Shown: positions 50,525-59,075, counted from the first letter of the stretch. The stretch: DNA of 64,000 bases from Pseudomonas sp. BN417 (GCF_029871205.1 NZ_SSOJ01000141.1:26682-90681), one strand, 5' to 3'. Made by a program: numbers and translations. Notes: generated by a model from the letters alone, not told the origin.

Positions 50525-50754
50525 CAGTCGTCCAGCAATTTGTCCATCAATTCGAGGGCCAGCCGCTGGGTGCTGGTTTCGTCCAGCAGGTCCTGCTGGC
50601 GGATGCCGGCCACTGTCGTTCGGGGTATGGCGAGGTGCTGGTTGCTGAGGATGATGGAGCAACTGCCATCGTCCCCCCACAGGCATTCGAACTGGAAGGT
50701 GACGCTCATTCTGTTCAGGGTGTCCTCAACCTGGCGATGCATCAAATTATTCAT
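50524..50754 (-). CDS. 76-residue protein, possibly DUF1652-like
   Basis: GAGGA lies 6 bases before the ATG. The sequence runs MNNLMHRQVEDTLNRMSVTFQFECLWGDDGSCSIILSNQHLAI-type, then TTVAGIRQQDLLDETSTQRLALELMDKLLDD. The pattern of a beta meander followed by VAGI and a C-terminal helix recalls DUF1652, a Pseudomonas family of unknown function; the match is weak. It is translated ahead of the small membrane protein in one unit. Confidence 0.55.
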   Translation of the reverse strand: MNNLMHRQVEDTLNRMSVTFQFECLWGDDGSCSIILSNQHLAIPRTTVAGIRQQDLLDETSTQRLALELMDKLLDD

Positions 50755-51245
50755 TATCAGTCCTCTCACCAATCGAGCAGCCGGACTTGAAAACCTAGCA
50801 GGGAAAGTCCAGTCGTAAATGCTGGCGAACGGCCTTCCGTCGAGCGTTTGCCCAGCGCCATCAGGCAAAGCCCGATGCAGAGCCGTTCGCGCAGTATCGC
50901 TCTGCTATCGCTCCGATATGGCTGCCGACGAACGGATGCTATGCCATTGTTTTGGCACCACTAATTTGACGAATTTCTCGCATTTACGCTGATTTTGGCT
51001 ATGTTTTTTTGCACCGTGAAAGCGGGCACGGCGAAAGCCTCGGGTTCCCCCACAACCTTGTTCCAGAGCGGGCCGCTGTGCCCGGCTCGTGAATTCGTGC
51101 GCCTTGAAGAACAACCAGCGGAGCGACACTGAGCAGGGAGCGCCGCACCTTCCGGGGAACAAGGAAACCCAGCCTGGCCAATCGACTCGACAAGGACGCA
51201 CGGATAGCCAGGACCATCGGAAGTGAACGGAAAGGAGATCGGACA
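50755..51245. other. 491-base gap without a convincing gene
   Basis: The gap separates a leftward small-gene pair from a rightward gene. It includes an AT-rich section (50935-51015, with TTTTGGCTATGTTTTTTTGC) that could carry promoters for both. Open frames here lack ribosome sites and family motifs. Confidence 0.5.
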
Positions 51246-51602
51246 GTGCAAGCCATTCAATCCATTGCAGCAAAGTATCTCGCCGAAGCGTTCTTCGACT
51301 TCAAGGTACGGTTCCAGCAGCGCCCGGACGGCGCGCTGGTACTGGAATTGCGCGACCAGCATGGCAAGCGCCTGGTGCGCCGGGCGATCGACCGCGAAGA
51401 GCTGTGCAACGGCGCGGTCCTGCGAACCCTGGTGGAAAGGATCAGGCGCGACCTCATCCTGGAAGCGGGCCCGCTGCGGGACGACCAGGCGTTGCAATTC
51501 AAGCATGGTTCCGAGCTGCCCAGCTTCATCCCCAACCAGCCTCGCCGGGAGCGCAAGGTGGCGATGGCCGGAGCGCGTCTTCAGGCCCGCTGCAGATCCT
51601 GA
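51246..51602 (+). CDS. Hypothetical protein
   Basis: A 118-residue protein starting at a GTG with AAAGGAG upstream. Sequence features: VQAIQSIAAKYLAEAFFDFK at the start, a beta meander (FQQRPDGALVLELRDQHGK), then LRTLVERIRRDLILEAG and a basic end. No family recognised. It lies 96 bases before a DUF4142 gene on the same strand. Confidence 0.6.
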   Translation: MQAIQSIAAKYLAEAFFDFKVRFQQRPDGALVLELRDQHGKRLVRRAIDREELCNGAVLRTLVERIRRDLILEAGPLRDDQALQFKHGSELPSFIPNQPRRERKVAMAGARLQARCRS

Positions 51603-51698
51603 GGCTGCTGGCCGGGGCTGGCCGGACTCCGGCCGCATGGAACTTCCCGTTTCCCGCCTCTTCTACCGTGTGAGAGGTTCAGAACTGGAGGACGCCAG

Positions 51699-52214
51699 AT
51701 GTTTCGCAGCATTGGAATCCTGATGTTCACCCTGCTCGGATCGCTTCCCTTGGCCGTGACCGCGCAGGCCGCCGATGAAATCAGCGTGCGGGAGTTCGTG
51801 ACCAAGGCCACGGCAAATGGCATCGCCGAGGTCCAAGCCGGCAAGCTGGCGCTGCGAAAGGGCACCTCGCTCAAGGTGAAGGAGTTCGCCCAGATGATGG
51901 TCACCGAGCACGCGGCGGCCAACCGGCAGCTCGCCGCTCTGGCGCAGAAGCGCAGGATCAAGGTGCCGGAGACTCCCACACTGATGGCGCGGGCCAAGCA
52001 GAAAATCCTCGAGATGCGCGGCGAGAGGTCCTTCGACCAGGCCTATGCGAACAACCAGGTGGTGGCCCACAAGGCCAGCGTGGCGCTGTTCCACCAGGCG
52101 GCCAACTCGGAGGATGAGGATATCCGCGCCTTCGCCATCCAGACTCTGCCGCAGCTGGAACAACACCTGCGCCTGGCCGAGGACCTGGCGGTCGACGTGG
52201 GCGCCACCCGATAG
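51699..52214 (+). CDS. DUF4142 secreted protein
   Basis: A 171-residue protein with a signal peptide of about 24 residues (ending AVTAQA-AD) and a DUF4142 helical domain: ISVREFVTKATANGIAEVQAGKLAL, VKEFAQMMVTEHAAANRQL and a C-terminal FHQAANSEDEDIRAFAIQTLPQLEQHL. The domain is a ferritin-like helical bundle without obvious metal ligands. Relatives are periplasmic and stress associated. The window has one more domain copy without signal peptide (57036-57554) and one C-terminal remnant (40001-40138). Confidence 0.85.
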   Translation: MFRSIGILMFTLLGSLPLAVTAQAADEISVREFVTKATANGIAEVQAGKLALRKGTSLKVKEFAQMMVTEHAAANRQLAALAQKRRIKVPETPTLMARAKQKILEMRGERSFDQAYANNQVVAHKASVALFHQAANSEDEDIRAFAIQTLPQLEQHLRLAEDLAVDVGATR

Positions 52215-52332
52215 CGAGTCCTTTGCGTCAGTGGCGCCATCCGGCCGACTTTCGCGACCGGGGCTATGATCCGGAGAGGCGCCCCGCTCGTCCCAGGTGG
52301 CTCCAACCCACCCAGCCGAGGTGATGCAGGCC

Positions 52333-53751
52333 ATGTCCAGCTCGCAGTTGCTCCAGCGTTTCGAAGGCCGCCTGGTGCTGCTCGGCTTCGGCTGCATCGG
52401 CCAGGGCGTGCTGCCGCTGATCCGCCGTCATATCGACCTGGACCCACGCCGTGTGGTTGTCCTGAGTCCTGACCCGCACGGCCAGGCCTTTGCCGAGGCG
52501 CAGGGGGTTCAGTTCCGCCGCATCGGTCTGGATGCGGCGAACTACCGCGACGAGCTGGCACCGCTGCTCGATGCCGGGGACTTCCTGCTCAATCTTTCGG
52601 TGAATGTTTCCAGCCTGGCGCTGCTGGAGTTCTGCCGCGAGCGCGGCGTGCTCTACCTGGATACCTGCATCGAGCCCTGGGCCGGCGGCTATACCGATCC
52701 CCGTCGCACCTTGTCCCAGCGCTGCAACCAGGCCCTGCGCGAAAGCGTCCTGGCCCTGCGCCGACCTGGCGAAGACGCCCCCACCGCCCTACTGACCCAC
52801 GGCGCCAACCCCGGTCTCGTATCCCATCTGGTCAAGCAGGCACTGCTGAACCTGGCCGCCGGCCTGGGCCAGCCGGTATCCGCGCCGACCGAGCGGGAAG
52901 CTTGGGCGGCGCTCGCCGAACGCCTGGCGGTGCGCTGCATCCACATCGCCGAGCGGGATTCCCAGCAGGGGTTGCGGCGCAAGGTGGACGACGAGTTCGT
53001 CAACACCTGGTCCATCGACGGTTTCATCAGCGAAGCCTGCCAGCCCGCCGAACTCGGTTGGGGCAGCCATGAGCAGCGCTTGCCCAGCGACGGCCTTCGC
53101 CACGAGAGCGGCTGCCAGGCGTCCATCTACCTGCAGCGGCCCGGCGCGGTGACCCAGGTGCGCAGCTGGACGCCGTCGATCGGGCCGACCCTTGGCTACC
53201 TGATCAGCCACGGCGAGTCGATCTCCCTCGCCGACTATTTCACTCTGGGCACAGGCAGCAATCCGCGCTACCGACCCACGGTGCACTACGCCTACCAACC
53301 CTGCAACGACGCCCTCCTCTCCCTGCACGAACTGGCCGCGCGCAACTGGCGACCCCAGCGCCAGGCACGGCTGCTGGACGCTGACATCATCGGCGGCCGC
53401 GACGAACTGGGCGTGCTGCTGCTCGGCCATGAGCGGCAGGCCTACTGGTACGGTTCGCGGTTGTCCATCGAAGAGGCCCGCGAACTCTGTCCGCAGAACA
53501 GCGCCACCAGCCTGCAGGTGACCGCTTCGGTCCTCGCGGGGGTGGTGTGGGCCATGGCCAATCCGCGGCGCGGCATCCTCGAGCCGGAGGAGCTGCCCTT
53601 CGCAGAAATGCTCGATCTCATCCGCCCCTACCTGGGCGAAGTGGCGGGCTTCTATGCCGACTGGAACCCGCTGCAGGACCGCGGGCGACTGATGGACGAG
53701 GAACTGGACCGCGACGATCCCTGGCAGTTCGTCAACTTCCTGGTCAGCTGA
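52333..53751 (+). CDS. hss: Homospermidine synthase
   Basis: A 472-residue NAD-dependent enzyme that makes sym-homospermidine from putrescine. The N-terminal Rossmann loop is LVLLGFGCIGQGVLP (about 13-27). Other family stretches are FLLNLSVNVSSLALLEFC, YLDTCIEPWAGGYTD, THGANPGLVSHLVKQAL, and EFVNTWSIDGFISEACQPAELGWG. Start at the ATG 52333: GAGGTGA lies 8 bases before it. Length is near that of the Blastochloris enzyme. It stands alone; the polyamine-type transporter genes are about 37 kb away. Confidence 0.88.
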   Translation: MSSSQLLQRFEGRLVLLGFGCIGQGVLPLIRRHIDLDPRRVVVLSPDPHGQAFAEAQGVQFRRIGLDAANYRDELAPLLDAGDFLLNLSVNVSSLALLEFCRERGVLYLDTCIEPWAGGYTDPRRTLSQRCNQALRESVLALRRPGEDAPTALLTHGANPGLVSHLVKQALLNLAAGLGQPVSAPTEREAWAALAERLAVRCIHIAERDSQQGLRRKVDDEFVNTWSIDGFISEACQPAELGWGSHEQRLPSDGLRHESGCQASIYLQRPGAVTQVRSWTPSIGPTLGYLISHGESISLADYFTLGTGSNPRYRPTVHYAYQPCNDALLSLHELAARNWRPQRQARLLDADIIGGRDELGVLLLGHERQAYWYGSRLSIEEARELCPQNSATSLQVTASVLAGVVWAMANPRRGILEPEELPFAEMLDLIRPYLGEVAGFYADWNPLQDRGRLMDEELDRDDPWQFVNFLVS

Positions 53752-53790
53752 CCGGCGCCGCCTGCACGTGCAAGCGGCGGCCGGGACTGG

Positions 53791-54261
53791 TCAGGCGCGG
53801 GCGCGGGCGCGCTCGACGTTGCGCAGCGCCTTGATCTGGTCATGGTTGCGCAGCACGCCTTCGTACTGACGCTGGACCATCGCCCGTATATCGGTGGGCA
53901 GCTCATGATGCAGGGCCTTAGCGTAGTGGTTCTTGGCCAGGTCCTCGCCCCGTTCGCACTCGTTGAGAATGGCCTCTTCGTCCTTGCCGGTTACCAGGGA
54001 CTTGAGGTCCACCCAGTGACGGTGCAGGGCACCGCCGACACTGGTCCTGCCCTCGGGCTTGCCGCCCAGCTCCAGTACCGCCCGCTGCAACTCGGCGGCA
54101 GCACTGCCGCATTCCCGCGAGCGCTCGATGAAGAGGTCCTTCAGGTCCGGACGCTTGACGTCCCCGGCACAGACCTTGAAGCCGGCCTCGCCGTCCTTGC
54201 TGGTCTCGATCAGGTCGTTGAGTACACGGATGATTTCTTTGCGGTCGTTTGCAATATCCAT
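53791..54261 (-). CDS. PA2169-family four-helix-bundle protein (DUF2383)
   Basis: A 156-residue, all-helical protein. Key stretches are NDRKEIIRVLNDLIETSKDGEAGFKVCAGDV, FIERSRECGSAAAELQRAVLELGG, ALHRHWVDLKSLVTGKDEEAILNECERGED and VQRQYEGVLRNHDQIKALR. These match the PA2169 family, ferritin-like in fold but of unproven role. GGGAGA lies 8 bases before the ATG at 54261. It reads leftward, alone, between homospermidine synthase and the channel protein. Confidence 0.85.
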   Translation of the reverse strand: MDIANDRKEIIRVLNDLIETSKDGEAGFKVCAGDVKRPDLKDLFIERSRECGSAAAELQRAVLELGGKPEGRTSVGGALHRHWVDLKSLVTGKDEEAILNECERGEDLAKNHYAKALHHELPTDIRAMVQRQYEGVLRNHDQIKALRNVERARARA

Positions 54262-54475
54262 GGGTCCGTTCTCCCGGGTCGACGTGGCGGGGCCTCGCCG
54301 AGCCAATAATCGGAGTGGAGGCCCGCGCGGGGCCTACCCTGGTTCCGACGCGGGGTGGCGGTGGATCGTTCAGCCTTTCTGCCCGGACGGCCCGCCGGCT
54401 ATCGACGCTGCGGAGCGTGGCAGTGGCAGCGGCGGTCACTACTGCATGTCCTACCTATGCAGCGCGAGGCGAGCC

Positions 54476-55363
54476 ATGGACAAGAGCAAGAGCGACAAGA
54501 CCCCCGCCCTCACCCCCAAGGAAGAACAGGATGTCAGGAAGGGGCAGCCGCCGCGGGCCGCGGTGGTCCACGAGATCATCCGAGTGCAGGGCGACAAGGA
54601 GCTGCAACGCACGGTCGCCGCGCTCTGGTGGTCGGCCCTGGCCGCCGGGCTGTCCATGGGGCTCTCGCTCATGGCCATGGGCCTGTTGCGCGCACGCCTG
54701 GAAGGTGTCGAAGGCGCCCACGCCCTCGCCAGCATCGGCTACTCGGCGGGCTTCCTCGCAGTGATCCTGGCGCGCCAGCAGCTGTTCACCGAAAACACCC
54801 TGACCGCCGTACTGCCGGTGATGAGCAAACCCACCGCGGGCAACTTCGGCCGACTGCTGCGCTTGTGGAGCGTCGTGCTTGCGGGCAACCTCGCCGGCAC
54901 CCTGCTGGTGGCCTATGTGATGCTGCACCTGCCGATCTTCGACAATGCCACCGACTCCGCGTTTCTCGCGATAGGCCATCAGCTGATGGAGAACGACAGC
55001 GGGCAGATGTTCGCCAAGGGCATCGTCTCCGGCTGGATGATCGCCACCATGGTGTGGATGATCCCGGCCCAGGAACAGGCCAGGTTCTGGATCATCATCC
55101 TGGTCACCAGCCTGATGGCGCTGGGCGACTTCACCCACATAGTGGCGGGCGCAGTAGAGTTGTCCTACCTGGCCTTCGCCGGTGAGCTGGCCTGGGCCGA
55201 GTTCTGGCTGGTGTTCGCCGGCCCGACCCTGGCCGGCAACATCGTGGGCGGCAGCTTCATCTTCGCGCTGATCAGCCATGCGCAGATCCGCAGCGACGTC
55301 GAGCTGCAGGAGTCGGAGCGGGAGAAACGCCGGGCGCTGCTGGCGGAAGAATCGAAGTCCTAG
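54476..55363 (+). CDS. Formate/nitrite transporter-family membrane protein
   Basis: A 295-residue protein with an N-terminal polar part of about 50 residues and six membrane helices. FNT features include ALWWSALAAGLSMGLSLMAMG near helix 1, TENTLTAVLPVM after helix 2, AGNLAGTLLVAYV, MIATMVWMIP and LAGNIVGGSFIFALI. The central His of canonical FocA-type channels is seen in FTHIVAGAVEL. These channels pass small monovalent anions such as formate or nitrite; the cargo here is unknown. Confidence 0.85.
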   Translation: MDKSKSDKTPALTPKEEQDVRKGQPPRAAVVHEIIRVQGDKELQRTVAALWWSALAAGLSMGLSLMAMGLLRARLEGVEGAHALASIGYSAGFLAVILARQQLFTENTLTAVLPVMSKPTAGNFGRLLRLWSVVLAGNLAGTLLVAYVMLHLPIFDNATDSAFLAIGHQLMENDSGQMFAKGIVSGWMIATMVWMIPAQEQARFWIIILVTSLMALGDFTHIVAGAVELSYLAFAGELAWAEFWLVFAGPTLAGNIVGGSFIFALISHAQIRSDVELQESEREKRRALLAEESKS

Positions 55364-55555
55364 GCCGCCGTCGAGAATCGCCAGGGACAGTCCGCTGCCC
55401 AGCTCGCCACCGCCGTGCCGGTAGGTGCGCTGGGCACGGGGCAGTAGGTAGGGGGTTGGCCACGGCGAAAAATTCAGCCGAGGAGACAAGCGGAACTTGA
55501 ACTCGCGGCTGAAGGCGGCGTCACTTGGAGATACCGCCCATTCTGGCCAGCCGGC

Positions 55556-56692
55556 ATGCCCAACGAACGCAAGGCGCCCAGCTTCGGAATCGAGGAAGAG
55601 TTCTTCCTGGTGGACAGGCGCAACCGCGACATTCCCGCGCAGCCGCCGGCCGGCCTGCTCCAGGCTGCCCGCGAGGCCCTCGGCGAGCGCCTGGCCGAGA
55701 AGATGTTCCTGAGCCAGCTGGAACTGGTGAGCCCGGTGCTCTGGGACTTGGCCGAGGCCCGCGCCTGCCTGCTGGAACAGCGTACCCGCCTGGCCCAGGT
55801 GGCCGCGGGCTTCGGCCTGGGCCTGGTCTGCGCCGGCTCGCATCCCTTCGCCGACTGGCACGCGCAGCAGGCCAATACCTCGATGCGCTACCGCAAGCTG
55901 TTCGACGACTATCGCCTGATCGCCCAGCGCAGCCTGCTCTGCGGCCTGCATGTGCATGTGGGCATTCCGCCGGAGGCCGACCGCGTCCGGGTGATGAATC
56001 GCGTGCTGCCCTGGCTCCCGCTGCTGCTGGTCCTCAGCGCCTCCTCGCCATTCTGGCTCGGCCGGCCCAGCGGATGCATGAGCTACCGCCAGGTGATCTG
56101 CGGCGAATGGCCGAGGATGGGCCTGCCTGACGAGCACTTCCCCGACGAGCCGGCCTTCGAGGCCTATGTGCAATGGTTGCTGGCCTCCGGCTCGATCCGT
56201 ACCGAGAACGATATCTGGTGGTGCATCCGCCCCTCTGCGCGCTACCCCACCTTGGAACTGCGCGTCTCCGACGCCTGCCCGTCAGTGGAGGACGCCCTGT
56301 GCATCGCCGGCCTGTTCCGCGCCCTGGTGGCCGGTGCGTTGGGCGGGGACGACAGCGATCCGCTGGAATATCCGCTGCAGCGGCTGGTGCTGGCGGAGAA
56401 TTACTGGCGGGCGCGGCACCTCGGCATCCACGCCATGTTCATCGACGACACCGGGGAGGCCAGCCTCTCCGCCGGCGCCTGGCTGGCCCGGGCCCACGCC
56501 TTTTGCGGCGCCCTGGACGAAAGCATGACCGGGGGTGCCGCCTTCGCCCGGGCTCGGCACATCCTGCGCTACGGCAGCAACGCCGACCGCCAATTGCAGC
56601 GCTACCGGGAAGCCCTGGATGCGGGGCTGCCGAGGCAGCAGGCGCTGGTGGCTGTGGTGGACGAATTGCTGGTGGAAAGCTGCGGGGGGTGA
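55556..56692 (+). CDS. YbdK-type carboxylate-amine ligase (GCS2 family)
   Basis: A 378-residue protein of the glutamate-cysteine ligase 2 family. The signature SFGIEEEFFLVDR starts near residue 9. AGSHPFADWHAQ, LCGLHVHVGIPPEADRVRVMN and YPTLELRVSDACPSVEDAL carry conserved metal and ATP ligands. Members have weak glutamate-cysteine ligase activity, and their in vivo substrate is often unknown. No good ribosome site precedes the ATG, so the start is uncertain. The 192 bases before it hold no intact gene. Confidence 0.82.
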   Translation: MPNERKAPSFGIEEEFFLVDRRNRDIPAQPPAGLLQAAREALGERLAEKMFLSQLELVSPVLWDLAEARACLLEQRTRLAQVAAGFGLGLVCAGSHPFADWHAQQANTSMRYRKLFDDYRLIAQRSLLCGLHVHVGIPPEADRVRVMNRVLPWLPLLLVLSASSPFWLGRPSGCMSYRQVICGEWPRMGLPDEHFPDEPAFEAYVQWLLASGSIRTENDIWWCIRPSARYPTLELRVSDACPSVEDALCIAGLFRALVAGALGGDDSDPLEYPLQRLVLAENYWRARHLGIHAMFIDDTGEASLSAGAWLARAHAFCGALDESMTGGAAFARARHILRYGSNADRQLQRYREALDAGLPRQQALVAVVDELLVESCGG

Positions 56693-56743
56693 GCCTTTGC
56701 GGGTTTCCGGATGGCAGGGAGGGATGTAGCGCTTGAGCGCTTC

Positions 56744-56831
56744 TGTAGGGTGGACCACGCTTCACCGGTCCACCATCGGAGCTTGGCTTCGACGCGGATG
56801 GTGGACCTGAAAGGCGATGTTCACCCTATAA
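56744..56831. repeat. Palindromic repeat (TGTAGGGTGGACCACGCTTC family)
   Basis: TGTAGGGTGGACCACGCTTCACCGGTCCACCATCGG is faced by GATGGTGGACCTGAAAGGCGATGTTCACCCTATA. A fragment of the GTGCGC/GCGCACC family follows at about 56898-56915. These fill most of the 343-base gap between the ligase gene and 57036; no gene is seen there. Confidence 0.7.
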
Positions 56832-57035
56832 GGCTGAATGGCAGAACTGCGTCCTGCTTTCGCGAATGAATTCGCTTATGGGAAGCTCAGGCGCTCATGC
56901 AGTGCGCACGGCGCACCTTACCGCTCTTCGTTCGAGGCTCAGGGCACATGAAGAATAATCCCTGAACCCTTCGCAGATTTCCCGCATCCCAATTACAAGG
57001 AAAGTCGAAAAACCACCTCCAGTACGGAGTCCAGC

Positions 57036-57554
57036 ATGAACGTTCAAGGCATCTACCACACCGCCCTTCAGAACTGGGCCAACCCAGTCGCCGCCGACGC
57101 GATTTCAGGGGAAGGCGGCGACATCGAGCCGAACGATTTCGTCACCCAGGTCACGGCTGCGGACGCGGTCAGCATCGAAGCCGCGAAGATGGCGCTGCAG
57201 CAAAGCCAGTGCGCCGATATCCGAGCTTTAGCGCTACAAAGCATGGTCGAGCACAGCCGTTGTGCTGACGAACTCCAGTCCCTCGCCTGCCGCAAATACC
57301 TGCATGGCGGGCTCGATACCTGCCCGGACAGCATCCTCATCCGCGACCTCCACGCCCTCGGGCCGCAAGCGTTCGACCGAGCCTACGCCCTCAGCCAAGT
57401 CAGGGCCCTGGAGGAAAGGGTCGAGCTGCTGGCCCTCGCCGCCCGCCAGCTCGATGACCTGGAACTGGAGGCCTTCGCCCATACCGCCCTGCCAACGTTT
57501 CGCCAGCTGCTGAAAATGGCCCTGGGCCTGGCAGCGGCCCATCCCGCGCGCTGA
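57036..57554 (+). CDS. DUF4142-like protein without signal peptide
   Basis: A 172-residue protein. From residue 30 it follows the DUF4142 pattern: EPNDFVTQVTAADAVSIEAAKMALQQSQ, MVEHSRCADELQSLACRKYL, then LDDLELEAFAHTALPTFRQLLKMALGLA. The signal peptide of the copy at 51699 is absent and the first 30 residues are polar, so it should stay in the cytoplasm. It contains four Cys, unusual for the family. A decayed antiporter gene follows at once. Confidence 0.72.
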   Translation: MNVQGIYHTALQNWANPVAADAISGEGGDIEPNDFVTQVTAADAVSIEAAKMALQQSQCADIRALALQSMVEHSRCADELQSLACRKYLHGGLDTCPDSILIRDLHALGPQAFDRAYALSQVRALEERVELLALAARQLDDLELEAFAHTALPTFRQLLKMALGLAAAHPAR

Positions 57555-57574
57555 CGCGCGCCGCTGCCCGCCAC

Positions 57575-57706
57575 GGGCTGATCGCCGATGAGTTCATCCT
57601 GTGGATGCTGGTACCGGGCAGCATCCTCCTGGTACTCGCCCTGGCCTCGACCTATCTGCGGCTGCTACCGGTTTCCACCTCCGCCCTCTACCTGCACCAG
57701 GAATGA
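57575..57706 (+). pseudogene. N-terminal remnant of a cation:proton antiporter gene
   Basis: One frame, without a start codon, reads GLIADEFILWMLVPGSILLV, then LALASTYLRLLPVSTSALYL, then HQE and stop. The hydrophobic helix followed by SxYLRxLPVSTSALYL is how NhaP/Kef-type antiporters of Pseudomonas begin. The homology ends abruptly after ALYL, three codons before the stop, so about 350 or more residues are missing. It directly follows the DUF4142-like gene. Confidence 0.6.
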
Positions 57707-57709
57707 AAC

Positions 57710-57736
57710 CGGCGCCGGACCAGGCCGGCGCCGCGT
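57710..57736 (-). terminator. GC-rich hairpin downstream of the second metallothionein
   Basis: CGGCGCC and GGCGCCG arms around a GGCCTGGTCC-like centre give a strong hairpin. Read on the minus strand it is followed by GGTTTCATTC, so it can end the metallothionein message just after its stop codon. Confidence 0.5.
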
Positions 57737-57738
57737 AG

Positions 57739-57918
57739 CTACTCGACATCCCGCCAATGGGGATCGCCGCACTGGCAGGTGGGGTCGCTGCATTGATGCT
57801 CACCCGGCGGATGCTGGTCGGCGCACGCCTGACAACAATAGCCCTTGCCATCGCGGTAGACCGCCTCATCGCCCAGGCTGCAGATGCAACCGGGGCATGC
57901 GCAATGTGCCTCTCCCAT
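57739..57918 (-). CDS. Second bacterial metallothionein (59 residues)
   Basis: A 59-residue protein: MGEAHCACPGCICSLGDEA near the start, then DGKGYCCQACADQHPPGEHQC and TCQCGDPHWRDVE. Ten Cys and several His follow the same plan as the metallothionein at 49194-49436 (CxCxxCxC, YCCxAC, CxC), but the long acidic tail is missing and one Cys is replaced by His (GEHQC for EGCKQC). GGAGG lies 8 bases before the ATG. It should bind zinc or cadmium. Confidence 0.85.
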   Translation of the reverse strand: MGEAHCACPGCICSLGDEAVYRDGKGYCCQACADQHPPGEHQCSDPTCQCGDPHWRDVE

Positions 57919-57987
57919 GATGCTGTCCTCCTGGCGGCGGATGGCCTACTCAATCGACCGGACGCCCCCGGGAAGATTCAACCTGAA

Positions 57988-58674
57988 TCATTGAACGGGG
58001 CTGACCTTGAGCACGCAGGAGATGGTCTGGCTGCGGCCGTCCCAGATATAGCGGAAATGTTGCCCCTGCACCGGCAGGGTCACCGCCGGCGGGCGGAACG
58101 CGGCCACGCACTCATGCCCTGGCAGGCGCACGCTGCTGTAGAGCAGGCCCCACTTCCCGGCATTGCGATGGAGCCCGGCGAAGGCCTGGCTGGTGCCGTA
58201 GCTCATGGGGTCCGGGTCGTGCAGGTCGGCGCGGTCGCGCACATCGAGCATCGGATTGACCACTTTGTTGACGTAGGCGCGCATGGTGATTTCGATGCTC
58301 GCCTCCTGGGTCGCGCGCCAGAAGCGCTCCTGGTGGTAGCGGGTCTCGGCAATGGCCGCATCCACCGAGTTGGCGCAGTAGTAGACGCCGAAGGAGCCGT
58401 CGGAAAAGCGGCTGGCGCGGCCGATATGGGTGAATACCGCCATCACCACGGTGGCGCCGATGCCGCTGACGCGGTCTTCGGCAGCCACGCGGGTAATCTC
58501 GCCGTCCTGGTCACGCAGCCGGTCGTTGGTCATGGCCTCGATGGCGTAGGCCAGTTCCAGGTCGCCGGGGTCGAGGGTGTCCTCAAACACAGAAATGGGC
58601 GGGAAGGCGCTGTTGACCAGGCGATAGGCCTTGTTCCACTCGGGTATCCGTTCCACCAGGAGCTCATCGGTCAT
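57988..58674 (-). CDS. RES-domain toxin (NAD+ phosphorylase type)
   Basis: A 228-residue protein with the RES domain: YRLVNSAFPPISVF near residue 17, RFSDGSFGVYYCANSVDAAIAETRYH (about 88-113), and SVRLPGHECVAAFRPP near the C-terminus. The Arg, Tyr and Glu of the RES active site have plausible counterparts here. Studied members of the family deplete NAD+. Its ATG shares a base with the stop of the upstream antitoxin gene, the usual order antitoxin-toxin. Confidence 0.88.
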   Translation of the reverse strand: MTDELLVERIPEWNKAYRLVNSAFPPISVFEDTLDPGDLELAYAIEAMTNDRLRDQDGEITRVAAEDRVSGIGATVVMAVFTHIGRASRFSDGSFGVYYCANSVDAAIAETRYHQERFWRATQEASIEITMRAYVNKVVNPMLDVRDRADLHDPDPMSYGTSQAFAGLHRNAGKWGLLYSSVRLPGHECVAAFRPPAVTLPVQGQHFRYIWDGRSQTISCVLKVSPVQ

Positions 58675-59075
58675 CAGCCACGCACTCCATCGAGGTAGCG
58701 ACGTACGTCGGCCACGTCCACCACCTGGCCACCGAGCATGTACTCCAGCGCGCTGCGGCCGTTGAAAGGCGCGGCGCTGTTGACCTTGTGCACCCACTCG
58801 TAGGCACGCTCCTCGTGGTTGCTGAAGAGGATGCGCAGGGACTTGTGGATGCCCATCAGATAGGAGATGCGCTCCAGGGTGTCATGGGGCAGGCGCACGC
58901 TGGGCAGCTTCTTGTAGCTGAAGTACGTGGTGTTGCCGATGGAACCCAGCAGGGTGCGTTGCTGCTCCTTGTTGCAGCCCCACTTGTCCATCAGGTTGAA
59001 GAAGAACTTCAGCGCGACGCGGCCGGCTTCGCCGCTTTGGAGATCCGGGCTTGCATGGCTGGCGGGAATGTTCAT
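58674..59075 (-). CDS. Xre/MbcA/ParS-type antitoxin
   Basis: A 133-residue antitoxin. The N-terminal helix-turn-helix region includes FFFNLMDKWGCNKEQQRTLLGSI. The C-terminal toxin-binding (DUF2384) domain covers LPHDTLERISYLMGIHKSLRILFSNHEERAYEWVHK to the end, with FNGRSALEYMLGG, the typical motif. AGGAG lies 5 bases before the ATG. The 200 bases upstream are AT-rich near 59120-59160 (ATATGAATGATGATG on this strand), where the pair's promoter and self-repression site likely lie. Confidence 0.87.
   Translation of the reverse strand: MNIPASHASPDLQSGEAGRVALKFFFNLMDKWGCNKEQQRTLLGSIGNTTYFSYKKLPSVRLPHDTLERISYLMGIHKSLRILFSNHEERAYEWVHKVNSAAPFNGRSALEYMLGGQVVDVADVRRYLDGVRG

Noticed and set aside
50905-51273. 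122-codon leftward frame in the 491-base gap
   Set aside because: Its start lies inside the next gene, it has no ribosome site, and its Trp/Arg/Cys-rich composition is unlike real proteins here.
55364-55555. Possible remnant on the minus strand (reads PYLLPRAQRTYRHGGGELGSGLSLAI)
   Set aside because: It looks a little like the end of a larger protein, but I could not name a family and the frame is not long enough to decide.
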